In this document: positions 36,060 through 44,531 of the stretch, piece by piece
Position numbering within the stretch: position 1 is the stretch's first letter
Layout of the letters: each line of letters begins with the position of its first letter
Origin: Sphingomonas sp. GC_Shp_5
GTDB taxonomy: Bacteria > Pseudomonadota > Alphaproteobacteria > Sphingomonadales > Sphingomonadaceae
Assembly: GCF_026540855.1 (NCBI RefSeq)
Contig: NZ_JALNUP010000007.1
Coordinates: 109,836-173,835, forward strand
DNA: 64,000 bases
Direction: 5' to 3'
The notes under the pieces: model-generated
Databases searched by the model: none
Told to the model about the DNA's origin: nothing
The model's input: only the letters and a program-made list of their open reading frames with translations
Translations under genes and position numbers: made by a program

Positions 36060-36648
36060 GCTGCGCATCCTTACCGGCGCCACCGCGCTCCCGCTGTTCG
36101 ACCTTCCCGCCGCCCTCGGGAGAAGACAGGCCGCCAAAGAGGTTGGCAACCAGATCGACGCCCTGATGGCGTTCCTGGACGACCTCGGCGGCGACCCTGA
36201 TCTAGAAGACGGCCACGATGCCGAAGCCGACAACTCCGACGCGGAGAATTGCTCCTACCCGGAATGGCATACCCTCGACCGAGCCGATCACCGCGCCGGC
36301 CGTTTCCTTGGCAGACCTCTTGCGGGCGGTTACCCGACCGAGGACATCGAGCAGGACGATCCCGGGGAGGACGACGATAGCGATCGCTGTACGGCTGGTG
36401 ATGACCATATGATCGCGGGACCGGTCGCCATGCGTGAGTGGTGGCAGGATGCGCGAAACCCAGGCGACGAGATCGATGGCGAGATTGAGCGCGGTGACGA
36501 CGGGCAGGCATGGCCTGAGGTCGGAGCAGGCAAACAGCCAACCTGCATGAACGTCGATTACATGAACAGCGAAGACGCCGAGCCCGCATGGTGCGGCAAC
36601 TTCGCTAAGGACGTGCTGGACGGCACCTTCGCGGCCAATGACCGATGA
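36052..36648 (+). CDS. Acidic protein, unknown
   Basis: 198 residues with long Asp/Glu-rich stretches (DDPGEDDDSDRCTAGDD; EDGHDAEADNSDAENC). No domain recognised. The strong negative charge in an element full of DNA-binding proteins recalls DNA-mimic or anti-regulator proteins, which is speculation. Ends with an ATGA overlap to the next gene. Confidence 0.55.
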   Translation: MLELRILTGATALPLFDLPAALGRRQAAKEVGNQIDALMAFLDDLGGDPDLEDGHDAEADNSDAENCSYPEWHTLDRADHRAGRFLGRPLAGGYPTEDIEQDDPGEDDDSDRCTAGDDHMIAGPVAMREWWQDARNPGDEIDGEIERGDDGQAWPEVGAGKQPTCMNVDYMNSEDAEPAWCGNFAKDVLDGTFAANDR

Positions 36649-36839
36649 GCGGGCCTGAACGGGGCGCCTTAGAGACGCTGCGCGTCCGCATTGATCATGT
36701 CAGTGCAACGGCGCGACTCTTGGCCAGCGTCGGTGGCCTGGACATCGATATGTCGGAAGCCCTGGCTGGCATCGCTGCCACCCTTAACGAAGTCGCGTCA
36801 CAACTCGATGACGAGCTTAACCCAAAAGGTGAAGCATAA
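36645..36839 (+). CDS. Small helical protein, unknown
   Basis: 64 residues (MSGPERGALETLRVRIDHVSATARLLASVGGLDIDMSEALAGIAATLNEVASQLDDEL). Helical, acidic end. Start overlaps the previous stop (ATGA). Its stop TAA is embedded in ATAA, where the next frame seems to begin. Confidence 0.55.
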   Translation: MSGPERGALETLRVRIDHVSATARLLASVGGLDIDMSEALAGIAATLNEVASQLDDELNPKGEA

Positions 36840-37033
36840 CCGAGAGCGAGCGGTACAGCATCCATCGTCACGCCAGCGAAGCGTCGCAGATCGGGGCGCT
36901 TTGCCACTACCTATCAACCGCGCTGAGCAACGAGCCGCGCACCTCCCTGCCGGCGCAGGCAATCGACGGGCTGATGGCGCTGGTGGATCGGCTTTCCGAC
37001 GATCTGCACAGCTTGGCCGACGAGAACGCATAA
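36836..37033 (+). CDS. Small protein with apparent ATA start
   Basis: A 65-residue frame: ITESERYSIHRHASEASQIGALCHYLSTALSNEPRTSLPAQAIDGLMALVDRLSDDLHSLADENA. It resembles its upstream neighbour in size and helical style. No ATG, GTG or TTG exists at its 5' end; the frame opens at ATA 36836, four bases after AAGGTG, in an ATAA overlap with the preceding stop that mirrors the ATGA junctions used throughout the element. Either ATA is the start, or ATG mutated to ATA. Confidence 0.4.
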   Translation: MTESERYSIHRHASEASQIGALCHYLSTALSNEPRTSLPAQAIDGLMALVDRLSDDLHSLADENA

Positions 37034-37137
37034 GTTGAGGCTCCGCCCGGTGCGATCGGGCGGCCCAACGACTCAAGCTAGGCAGGACCAGGCCTTTCCA
37101 TCATAACAGCGCGACTTTGACTGCGATCGAGGGGCAA

Positions 37138-38202
37138 ATGACCCACCACGACGTCAAATCAACTGCTGTCGAACGCCAGCGACTGTACGATCAAGGTCTC
37201 GGCGATTCGGAGATCGCGAGGCTACAAGGCTGCGACAAATCCTCTGTTCGCGAATGGCGGTTGCGCAAAGGCCTTCCTGTCAACTTTTCCAGGACTCAGA
37301 CGCGGAAGGTGACCGCGAAGCAGTATGCGTTGCGAAGAGCAATGTATGACGCCGGCTGCACGGATCCGGTGATCGCAAAAGCGGTCGGCATCACCGACGT
37401 GAATGTATGTCTTTGGCGCCGTCGTGAAGGCCTGCCGCCCAACACGCCGCCCGGGCGGAACGCAAAAGCGGATCCAAACCTCGCCATTGTTACACCGGAT
37501 CTAAAGCGGCGAGCCCTTGCGTTGCTAGAGCGCGGAGTCGGAGCCCGCATCATAGCTCGCGAAATGGGCGCATCGCTCAAGTCTTTAGACCGATGGCGGA
37601 CTGAGATGCTACGTGAGCGCCCTGAACTTCGGCGACCTGGAACTGCGCCCCGCCGTACCCCCCGGCACCCCAGCGGACGGGCTTATTCGAAGTTGCGGCC
37701 GGAGCGGCGGGCCCGAGCATTCGTGTTGTATGCTGACGGCCTTGACGACTGCCAGATAGCAAAGGACATCGGCGTCACTCGGCACCAAATTTGGGAATGG
37801 CGCAACGCGCTGTTTTTGCCGGCGATCGGTCGTTCATGGCGCAACCACATCCGCAAGCCCAATCGTCGCCTGGTCGGACCGGCAATCTCGCCACTCTCGA
37901 ATCCGCTCTATGCTCACATCGCCTTGGCGGTTGGCCGAGGACTGGCTAAGGATCTGGTTGACGACACCATTTCGGAGATCTGGCTGGCGATAGCTGAGGG
38001 GCGATTGTCGACCGAAACGGTAGCTTCGCAAGCAGGTCGCTACCGGAACAGAGTCGTCGCCGACTACGCCAGCCGGTTCGGCCCACGCTCTCTTGATGAG
38101 GAGATCGGCACTGGCGACGGTGACGGCTTCCGCATGATCGACATGCTCAAGGATGGCAGCTCGTCGGACTGGCTGGAGGCGATGGGGGCTACGGTCTGGT
38201 AA
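37138..38202 (+). CDS. Tandem helix-turn-helix protein with sigma-like C-terminus
   Basis: 354 residues. Four similar HTH units follow one another at about 15-46, 68-99, 126-157 and 194-225, sharing R-x-x-x-Y/L-x-x-G-x-x-x-x-x-I-A-x-x-x-G-x-x-x-x-x-x-x-W-R and often ending in L-P. The C-terminal part (about 255-340) has LAKDLVDDTISEIWLAIAEG and then RYRNRVVADYASRFGPRSLDEEIG, which looks like sigma-factor region 2 and a region-3 style SLDE block. GAGGGG precedes ATG 37138. It is the last gene before attR. Probably a transcription regulator of the element; exact mechanism unknown. Confidence 0.6.
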   Translation: MTHHDVKSTAVERQRLYDQGLGDSEIARLQGCDKSSVREWRLRKGLPVNFSRTQTRKVTAKQYALRRAMYDAGCTDPVIAKAVGITDVNVCLWRRREGLPPNTPPGRNAKADPNLAIVTPDLKRRALALLERGVGARIIAREMGASLKSLDRWRTEMLRERPELRRPGTAPRRTPRHPSGRAYSKLRPERRARAFVLYADGLDDCQIAKDIGVTRHQIWEWRNALFLPAIGRSWRNHIRKPNRRLVGPAISPLSNPLYAHIALAVGRGLAKDLVDDTISEIWLAIAEGRLSTETVASQAGRYRNRVVADYASRFGPRSLDEEIGTGDGDGFRMIDMLKDGSSSDWLEAMGATVW

Positions 38203-38372
38203 ACCGTAGCGGTAGCATCGCAAAAGTAGGCCGGCGTCGCAATTTGTGTGTAAATGCGCCCGGAATTACACGGATGTTTTCGGAACGTTCCGGACAGAGA
38301 ACAGAGCGAGAAACGCATTGCTGCTCAGGTGGTTAGGCACAGCCCGGAACGTTTCGGAGTGCTCTCCTGCAG
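38203..38372. other. Gene-free stretch inside attR with arm-type sites
   Basis: No gene is seen. It contains a perfect palindrome CGGAACGTTCCG at 38281-38292 and a related CCGGAACGTTTCGG at 38344-38357, about 64 bases apart and resembling the 21090/21150 palindromes. They could be integrase or excisionase arm sites, or operators. Confidence 0.5.
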
Positions 38373-38427
38373 GACTTAAAATCGGCTTCCCCTGGAGTGC
38401 GGGTTCGAGTCCCGCCGTCCGCACCAT
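38373..38427 (+). repeat. attR: 55-bp copy of tRNA-Leu 3' end
   Basis: Identical to 19161-19215. This is the original host 3' part of tRNA-Leu, displaced to the right end on integration. It has no tRNA 5' half and is not a functional tRNA. Confidence 0.95.
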
Positions 38428-39856
38428 CCTGCTCGCGCTGGCGCTAACCGGGTGCAACCCGCGCCCCGATTCGGGGGCGGTGATCGTCAGCGCGATCGGC
38501 ACGCCCCCCCGCCTGGCCGATGCCGCCCGCCACGATCTCAGCCCGCCGGACCGAATGCTGCTCGACTCGACCGCCGAGGGCCTGGTTCGGTTCGATGCGG
38601 CGGGCCAGATCGAGCCCGGGCTGGCCGAACGCTGGATCGTGATCGACGACGGCCGCAGCTACATCTTCCGTCTGCGCGAGGCGCAATGGCCCGACGGCAG
38701 CGACGTCACCGCCGACGACGTGGTGAGCAACCTGCGCCGCGAGATCGCGCCCGGGTCGCGCAATCCGCTGGCGCCGTTCCTCACCGCGATCGACGAAATC
38801 GTAGTGATGACGCCGCAGGTGATCGAGGTGCGGCTGGCGCGGCCGCGGCCGGACCTGCTCAAGCTGTTCGCCCAGCCGGAGCTGGCGGTGTGGCATCGCG
38901 CCAATGGTGGTGGCGCCGGACCGATGCGGGTGGCGCGCGCCGGCCGCAGCCCGCTGCTGCGCCCGGCATTCGATCCGTCGCGTGCGGATCCCGAAGACCG
39001 GCGGAGCACCGCCCCCGAACAGGACGTCCGCCTGATCGGCGAGCGTGCCGCGCGCGCGATCGTGCGCTTCACTGCGCATGATTCCGATCTGGTGAGCGGC
39101 GGCACCTTCGTCGACTGGCCATTGCTCGCCCTGGGCAATGTCGCGCGGATCAACACCGCCATCGATCCCGCCGCGGGGTTGTTCGGGCTGGCGATCGTCA
39201 ACCGCAACGGCTTCCTCGCCGATTCCGGCAATCGCGCCGCGCTCAACGGCGCGATCGATCGCGCCGCCATCACGAATGCGATCGCGCCGGATTGGGAGCT
39301 GGCCGAGCGCATCCTGCCCGAGCAGCTCGACTCCGCCGCGCCGCCGGCGGTGCCGAGCTGGTCACTGCTCACCCCCGACCAGCGCCGTAGCGCCGCCCGC
39401 GAACGGGTAGCGGCTTGGCCGGGCGGCACGGTGCGGCTAAGGATAGCGATGCCCGACGGCCCCGGCGCGACATTGGTCTATGGCCAGCTCGCCGCCTCGC
39501 TACTCGCGATCGGCATCACGCCTGCGCGGGTAAGGCTGACCGACCCAGCCGATCTCACGCTGATCGATCTCGTCGCGCCCTATGACAGCGCCCGCTGGTA
39601 TCTCGCCAACGCCTGCGACTTGTGCGGCGATCAGGCGCGCGCTGCGCTGCTGGCCGCCCGCGACGCGCCGACGATGAGCGAACGCGCGCGGCTCATCGCG
39701 GCGGCGGATATCGCGCTCAACGACGACGTCTCGTTCATCCCGATCGCTCGGCCGTGGCGCTGGTCGCTGGTGGCGCTGAGGCTGCGGCAATGGCACGCCA
39801 ACCCGCGCGCGTGGCACCCGTTGAACCGACTGCGGAATGACCCCACATCATCGTGA
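38426..39856 (+). CDS. Peptide ABC transporter-type substrate-binding lipoprotein, start unresolved
   Basis: About 476 residues of an SBP_bac_5 family (oligopeptide/dipeptide-binding) protein: LDSTAEGLVRFDAAGQIEPGLAERWIVIDDGRSYIFRLREAQWPDGSDVTADDVVSNLRR is the conserved N-terminal block. A lipobox (LALTGC) follows the hydrophobic stretch ILLALALTGC. The frame is open back through attR to GTG 38246 inside the element, but no ATG/GTG/TTG lies between the tRNA repeat and the signal peptide; the listed start is the ATC codon at the att boundary. No permease or ATPase genes follow. Confidence 0.7.
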   Translation: MLLALALTGCNPRPDSGAVIVSAIGTPPRLADAARHDLSPPDRMLLDSTAEGLVRFDAAGQIEPGLAERWIVIDDGRSYIFRLREAQWPDGSDVTADDVVSNLRREIAPGSRNPLAPFLTAIDEIVVMTPQVIEVRLARPRPDLLKLFAQPELAVWHRANGGGAGPMRVARAGRSPLLRPAFDPSRADPEDRRSTAPEQDVRLIGERAARAIVRFTAHDSDLVSGGTFVDWPLLALGNVARINTAIDPAAGLFGLAIVNRNGFLADSGNRAALNGAIDRAAITNAIAPDWELAERILPEQLDSAAPPAVPSWSLLTPDQRRSAARERVAAWPGGTVRLRIAMPDGPGATLVYGQLAASLLAIGITPARVRLTDPADLTLIDLVAPYDSARWYLANACDLCGDQARAALLAARDAPTMSERARLIAAADIALNDDVSFIPIARPWRWSLVALRLRQWHANPRAWHPLNRLRNDPTSS

Positions 39857-40281
39857 TGGATCAACGCGCCCGCCCGCTCAACATCGACCCTTTGCTCGCT
39901 TCGCTGCCGATCGGCCGCGATCCCGCATCGGTCCGCAAACGGCTGGAAGCGATGGAGCATCTGCTCGAGGGCCTGTTCACCATTCCCGGTATCAATCGCC
40001 GGGTAGGTCTGGATGTGCTGCTCGATCTGGTGCCGGTGGTCGGCACCACCGTGGCGGCGCTGCTCGGCTCTTGGCTGGTATGGGAAGCGCGCAACGTCGG
40101 CATGTCCAAGCTGCAGATGGCGCGGATGTTCGGCAATGTTGGCGTCGACTGGGCGCTTGGGCTGATCCCCTGGGTGGGCGCGGTGCCGGACTTTTTCTTT
40201 CGATCCAACACCCGCAACATGCGGCTGATCCGCCGCCATCTCGACAAGCATCACCCTGCCTCGGTGACGCTGGAAGGCTGA
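39856..40281 (+). CDS. DUF4112 membrane protein
   Basis: 141 residues. The pattern LLEGLFTIPGINRRVGLDVLLDLVPVVGTTVAALLGSWLVWEARNVGMSK, then VGVDWALGLIPWVGAVPDFFFRSNTRNMRLIRRHL, is characteristic of the DUF4112 family, with two hydrophobic hairpins. Function unknown in the family. Its ATG overlaps the previous stop (TGATG), so it is expressed with the binding-protein gene. Confidence 0.85.
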   Translation: MDQRARPLNIDPLLASLPIGRDPASVRKRLEAMEHLLEGLFTIPGINRRVGLDVLLDLVPVVGTTVAALLGSWLVWEARNVGMSKLQMARMFGNVGVDWALGLIPWVGAVPDFFFRSNTRNMRLIRRHLDKHHPASVTLEG

Positions 40282-40312
40282 TTGCCGCTCCAGCGCCGAC
40301 CGGCGCTGCCGG

Positions 40313-41041
40313 TTAGCGGCTGCCCCGCCAGATGGTCAGGGGTGCGCCGGCGGGTAACCCGCCCTGGTGCGCCGGGCAGCGCTGGTAGCGGAAGCGACGA
40401 TCGAGGCAGATCCATATCTCGTCGAGCCAGCCCTGCTTGGTAGCGGTGACGCGCATCATGTCGGCGCCGAGCCCCGGATTGGCGCGCGCCATTGCCGCGG
40501 CGAAGCGCCCGGCGGTCAGCGGCGCGCGGGATAGCGAGTCCATCTCCGGATAGCGCAGCCGCCCGTACAGTCCGTTGGACTGGGCGAAATAACGTGCCGG
40601 GCGGTAGCCGGGCATGCAGGTGCCATGCTTGGCCCATTCGTGCTGCAGCAGCTGCGCCGACGGCGTCGCGCACAGATGGCGGCGGATCACCGGCTGCGGC
40701 AGCAGCGCGGTCGGATGGCAATATTGCGGCCAGTCCTTGCCAAACCCGTCCGGCCACAGACCGTGCAGGGTGAAGCCGAAGCGATTACCGCTGCCGCATT
40801 GAAGGCGCGAAGATCCCTCGTCCGCATGGTCACGGCAATATTGCGGTGCCCAGGTGATCGCGAGCGTATAGCCGACGATCGGCAGCTGCCGCGCGGGCTG
40901 GCTGTCGCTCGGCAGCTCCGGATGGATCCGCTGCGCACCCGTCGGCACCGAGCATTGATAGGCCTGGCCGGTCGCCACGGCGGGGGCGAGCAGCGCGATA
41001 GTGGCGGCGATGACCGGCGCGGCGGTGCGGAACATGGTCAT
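40313..41041 (-). CDS. RNase T2 family ribonuclease
   Basis: 242 residues with a signal peptide (MFRTAAPVIAATIALLAPAVATG), so exported. Both catalytic boxes are intact: CAS1 FTLHGLWPDG and CAS2 HEWAKHGTC. It would cut periplasmic or external RNA through a cyclic phosphate intermediate. Eight Cys residues suggest disulfides. The ATG overlaps the stop of the preceding membrane-protein gene (ATGA). Confidence 0.92.
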   Translation of the reverse strand: MTMFRTAAPVIAATIALLAPAVATGQAYQCSVPTGAQRIHPELPSDSQPARQLPIVGYTLAITWAPQYCRDHADEGSSRLQCGSGNRFGFTLHGLWPDGFGKDWPQYCHPTALLPQPVIRRHLCATPSAQLLQHEWAKHGTCMPGYRPARYFAQSNGLYGRLRYPEMDSLSRAPLTAGRFAAAMARANPGLGADMMRVTATKQGWLDEIWICLDRRFRYQRCPAHQGGLPAGAPLTIWRGSR

Positions 41042-41535
41042 GCGAACGGCTCCGTCGGCGCGGTCGGGCGGTCCAGGTCATCGAGATCGTCTTCGCGATC
41101 TTCGCCGAACCATTCCTTGGCATCCGGCCTGAACAGCATCACCGCGGCAGCGATGTAGAGCAGATTGGCGACGATCCCGAGCACCACCGGCAGCAACGCC
41201 GGCGCCCTGCCGCCAATAACGGTGACGACGGCAAGCAGCGTGCTGATCGCGCCGACGCCGGCGAACACCACCTGCACCCATTTGGCGACCACGCTCGGGG
41301 TGCGAGCGATGAAATACCACAAGGTCACGGCCACGGCGATGCTCACCACCGTCACTGCCGGCAGGAACCAGGTGGCGTTGGCAAGCACGGGGTTGGCCGC
41401 CAGCACCTGGGCGCGGCTTGTCCAGCTGGTCGCGGTGTTGATCAGGCCGATCACGAACGATGCCCAATAGAGCTGTTCGAACCGGATGATCGATGATGGT
41501 CTGATCACAGCATGTCCCTCTTGCACGCGCCGCAC
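41038..41535 (-). CDS. Four-helix membrane protein, unknown
   Basis: 165 residues. Four hydrophobic segments near 22-40, 53-76, 88-108 and 113-133, and an acidic cytoplasmic tail (DREDDLDDLDRPTAP). No family named. Coupled to the RNase T2 gene by ATGA. A shorter start at GTG within GHAVIRPSS is possible. Confidence 0.65.
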   Translation of the reverse strand: MRRVQEGHAVIRPSSIIRFEQLYWASFVIGLINTATSWTSRAQVLAANPVLANATWFLPAVTVVSIAVAVTLWYFIARTPSVVAKWVQVVFAGVGAISTLLAVVTVIGGRAPALLPVVLGIVANLLYIAAAVMLFRPDAKEWFGEDREDDLDDLDRPTAPTEPFA

Positions 41536-41580
41536 GCTATCGCCGCCCGCAAATCGTGCAAGCGCGGATCGCCGGTGATA

Positions 41581-42441
41581 TCAGATCAAGGCAAAGTCGA
41601 GCCCGATGTCGGCGGCCGGCGCGCTCTGGGTGAGCCGCCCCACCGACACATAGGTCACGCCCGCCTCGGCGATGGCGCGGATGCTGTCCAGGCGCACGCC
41701 GCCCGACGCCTCGGTCGGCACCCGGCCGGCCACCAGCGCCACCGCCTCGCGGAGCATCGGCGGCGCCATGTTGTCGAGCAGCAGATGGGTAGCGCCAGCG
41801 GCCAGCGCCGGCGCGATCTGGTCCAGCGAATCGACCTCGACGATGATCCGCTCGATCCCCGCGGCGACCGCGCGGCGCACCGCCTCGCCGATGTCGCCCG
41901 CCACCGCGACGTGATTGTCCTTGATCATCGCCGCATCCCACAGCCCCATGCGATGGTTCTGCGCGCCGCCCATGCGCGTCGCATATTTCTCGATCACGCG
42001 CAGGCCGGGAATGGTCTTGCGGGTGTCGAGCAACGTCGCGCCGGTGCCGGCGATGGCGCGGACATAGCTGCTCGTCAGCGTTGCGATGCCGGAGAGATGC
42101 TGCACGGTGTTGAGCGCCGAGCGCTCGGCGGTGAGCATCGGCCGCGCCAGCCCCTCCAGCCGAAGCAGCGCCGTGCCCGCCGCGACCGCATTGCCGTCGG
42201 CATGCAGCCGCTCAATTCGGACCGCCGGGTCGAGCGTGCGGAAGAAGGCCTCGGCAATCGCGAGTCCGGCGATCGTGATCGCGTCGCGGCTCGCCATCAC
42301 CCCGGCGAAGCGCGCCGCCGCCGGGATCACCGCCTCGGAGGTGACATCGCGACTGCCCGGGGATCCATCGCTGCCGAGATCCTCCGCCAGTGTCGTCGAG
42401 ACGAAGTGATCGAGATCAAAACCGGGCAAGGAAAATGTCAT
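41581..42441 (-). CDS. nadC: Nicotinate-nucleotide pyrophosphorylase (carboxylating)
   Basis: 286 residues. NadC converts quinolinate and PRPP into nicotinate mononucleotide in NAD synthesis. Motifs: DVTSEAVIP, LNTVQHLSGIAT, TRKTIPGLR, KYATRMGGAQNHRMGLWDAAMIKDNH, EVDSLDQ and ASGGVRLDSI for the phosphate-binding region. The long open frame upstream of ATG 42441 is not coding. nadA lies 340 bases away; nadB is not in the window. Confidence 0.95.
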   Translation of the reverse strand: MTFSLPGFDLDHFVSTTLAEDLGSDGSPGSRDVTSEAVIPAAARFAGVMASRDAITIAGLAIAEAFFRTLDPAVRIERLHADGNAVAAGTALLRLEGLARPMLTAERSALNTVQHLSGIATLTSSYVRAIAGTGATLLDTRKTIPGLRVIEKYATRMGGAQNHRMGLWDAAMIKDNHVAVAGDIGEAVRRAVAAGIERIIVEVDSLDQIAPALAAGATHLLLDNMAPPMLREAVALVAGRVPTEASGGVRLDSIRAIAEAGVTYVSVGRLTQSAPAADIGLDFALI

Positions 42442-42565
42442 GAAATGGTCTCGTGAAGCGGCAGGGTTTGGGCGGTATACTAACCTAGGCGAATGATAAT
42501 TGAGTGAGCTTGCCGTAAAGGGCAAGCGCCACGGTTTACCAAATCCTGCATTTCGGGGGGGATGT

Positions 42566-42742
42566 ATGTCTGACATGCGATCGCGTGACATTGCCACCTT
42601 GTACCGGCAGCTGACCGCCGCCTTGGCGCTGGCCGACGAGCTACAATTGACCATCGTCGCCATCCATATCGACGAGGCGCGATCGCAGATGATCGGCCTC
42701 GACATGGAAGGCCCGGAAGTCTCGTCCGACACCACCGCCTGA
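42566..42742 (+). CDS. Small protein between nadC and nadA
   Basis: 58 residues (MSDMRSRDIATLYRQLTAALALADELQLTIVAIHIDEARSQMIGLDMEGPEVSSDTTA), a helical first half. A run of G (42555-42560) serves as ribosome-binding site for ATG 42566; a TTG 66 bases upstream is less likely. Divergent from nadC and convergent with nadA. Unknown function; many sphingomonads carry similar small helical proteins. Confidence 0.6.
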   Translation: MSDMRSRDIATLYRQLTAALALADELQLTIVAIHIDEARSQMIGLDMEGPEVSSDTTA

Positions 42743-42782
42743 GACGGCGAGGCGCTGGCCGTCGCGCCAGCGCATCAACGGA

Positions 42783-43781
42783 TCAGTCCCCGGTCACCTT
42801 GGCCGGCCCGATATCGCCCTGGCCCACCGTAGCCGAGGCCATCGCCAGCATCGCATCCAGGCTCTTCTTGGCCTGGATCCGCAGCCCCTCTTCCATCTCG
42901 ATCCGCGGCGCGAGGTCGCGCAACGCGACGTAGAGCTTCTCCATGGTGTTGAGCGCCATGTACGGGCAGATGTTGCAATTGCAGTTACCATCCGCGCCCG
43001 GCGCGCCGATGAAGCGCTTGTGCGGCAGCGCCTTTTCCATCTGGTGGATGATGTGCGGCTCGGTGGCGACGATCAGCGTGTCGCCCGGCATCGCCATCGC
43101 ATATTCGAGGATGCCGCGGGTGGAGCCGACGTAATCGGCGTGATCGAGGATGATCGCCGGACATTCGGGATGGGCGACGATCGGTGCGCCGGGATGCTGC
43201 GCCTTGAGCTTGAGCAATTCGGTTTCGCTGAACGCCTCGTGGACGATGCACACGCCCGGCCACAGCAGCATGTCACGCCCGGTCTTGCGCGCCAGATAAC
43301 CGCCGAGATTGCGATCGGGCCCGAAGATGATCTTCTGGTCGCGCGGCAGCTGCGCGAGGATCTTTTCGGCGGACGACGAGGTGACGATGATGTCGCTGAG
43401 CGCCTTCACCTCGGTGGAGCAATTGATGTAGGTCAGCGCGATATGATCGGGGTGGGCAGCGCGGAAGGCGGCGAACTGCTCGGGTGGGCAGCTGTCCTCC
43501 AGGCTGCAGCCCGCATCCATGTCGGGCAGCACGACGATCTTGTCGGGGCTGAGGATCTTGGCGGTCTCCGCCATGAACCGCACGCCGCAGAAGGCGATCA
43601 CATCGGCGTCGGTCGCCTGCGCCTTGCGGCTGAGATCGAGGCTGTCACCGACATAGTCGGCGAGATCCTGCAGCTCGGGCTTTTGGTAATAATGCGCGAG
43701 GATCACGGCATTGCGCTCCTTGCGCAGCCGCTCGATCTCGGCACGCAGGTCAAGCCCGGCGAAATTGGTCTTCAGTTCCAT
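42783..43781 (-). CDS. nadA: Quinolinate synthase
   Basis: 332 residues. Condenses iminoaspartate with dihydroxyacetone phosphate to quinolinate using a [4Fe-4S] cluster. Conserved segments: [39 protein letters not shown] with the first cluster Cys, [29 protein letters not shown] with the second, HPECP, and [18 protein letters not shown] with the third. It supplies the substrate of NadC. Confidence 0.95.
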   Translation of the reverse strand: MELKTNFAGLDLRAEIERLRKERNAVILAHYYQKPELQDLADYVGDSLDLSRKAQATDADVIAFCGVRFMAETAKILSPDKIVVLPDMDAGCSLEDSCPPEQFAAFRAAHPDHIALTYINCSTEVKALSDIIVTSSSAEKILAQLPRDQKIIFGPDRNLGGYLARKTGRDMLLWPGVCIVHEAFSETELLKLKAQHPGAPIVAHPECPAIILDHADYVGSTRGILEYAMAMPGDTLIVATEPHIIHQMEKALPHKRFIGAPGADGNCNCNICPYMALNTMEKLYVALRDLAPRIEMEEGLRIQAKKSLDAMLAMASATVGQGDIGPAKVTGD

Positions 43782-43796
43782 GGGACGGCTTCTACC

Positions 43797-44531
43797 TCAA
43801 TTTGCGTTGCCGAGCACCTGCACCGGCGTGCGGCTGGTGTCCCAGCGTTCACGGCTCGGGCTGGGATCGTCGGCGAAGGTGACGTTGACGGTGGCGTCGA
43901 TGCCCGCCGCGCGCAGCGGCATCGCGAAGCTGCGCTCGACGGCGTGGCGGGTGGCATCGCGGGCAAGCTTCATCGGCGTCGCATCGCGCGCCTGGCGGAT
44001 CAGCTCGAGCTGGCCGGCATGGCGGTTGGCGGCATCGAGGCCCTGGTCGGCACTGGTGAAGCGCGACAGCAACCCGCCCGAGCCATATTCGCGGATCTGG
44101 GTGAGATCCACCTGCGGCCCGTCGATCAGCACCGGCGGTAGCCTCACCGAGAGCACGCGGCTGCCGGCGTCCCAGCGGACATCATCCTGGTCTAGCGCGC
44201 CGAGATCGACCTCGTAACGCACCATGCCGGGCATGATCAGCGTCTTCTCGGCGCTGAGCCCGAGCTGAGACTGGCGCGAGGTGACGACGGCGACGAAGCG
44301 CGCGGCGAAGGCGGACAGCCGGTTCTGCTCGCGCAGCCCTTCCAGGCTGGCGCTGGCGATGGTGGTGGGATCCGGCGCCAGCCGGTGCTCGACATAGCGC
44401 TGCACGCCCCACAGCGCGAGCAGCCCGGCAAGCACGAGCAGCAGCAGCACGCCCGCGGTCTTCGCGAGGAACGGGGCAATGCGCGATGCGCGTACCGGCT
44501 CCACGGGCGGGGTCACGCCGCGATCCGCCAT
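43797..44531 (-). CDS. DUF4230 membrane-anchored protein
   Basis: 244 residues. One transmembrane helix near 23-44 (FLAKTAGVLLLLVLAGLLALWG), then an extracytoplasmic DUF4230 domain (LIMPGMVRYEVDLGALDQDDVRWDAGSRVLSVRLPPVLIDGP). Function of the family is unknown. Its start overlaps the 3' end of the MBL hydrolase gene by 19 bases, indicating one transcript. Confidence 0.8.
   Translation of the reverse strand: MADRGVTPPVEPVRASRIAPFLAKTAGVLLLLVLAGLLALWGVQRYVEHRLAPDPTTIASASLEGLREQNRLSAFAARFVAVVTSRQSQLGLSAEKTLIMPGMVRYEVDLGALDQDDVRWDAGSRVLSVRLPPVLIDGPQVDLTQIREYGSGGLLSRFTSADQGLDAANRHAGQLELIRQARDATPMKLARDATRHAVERSFAMPLRAAGIDATVNVTFADDPSPSRERWDTSRTPVQVLGNAN

Noticed and set aside
38383..38427. Second tRNA-Leu
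   Set aside because: Only the 3' half is present; acceptor 5' strand and D-arm are missing. It is attR.
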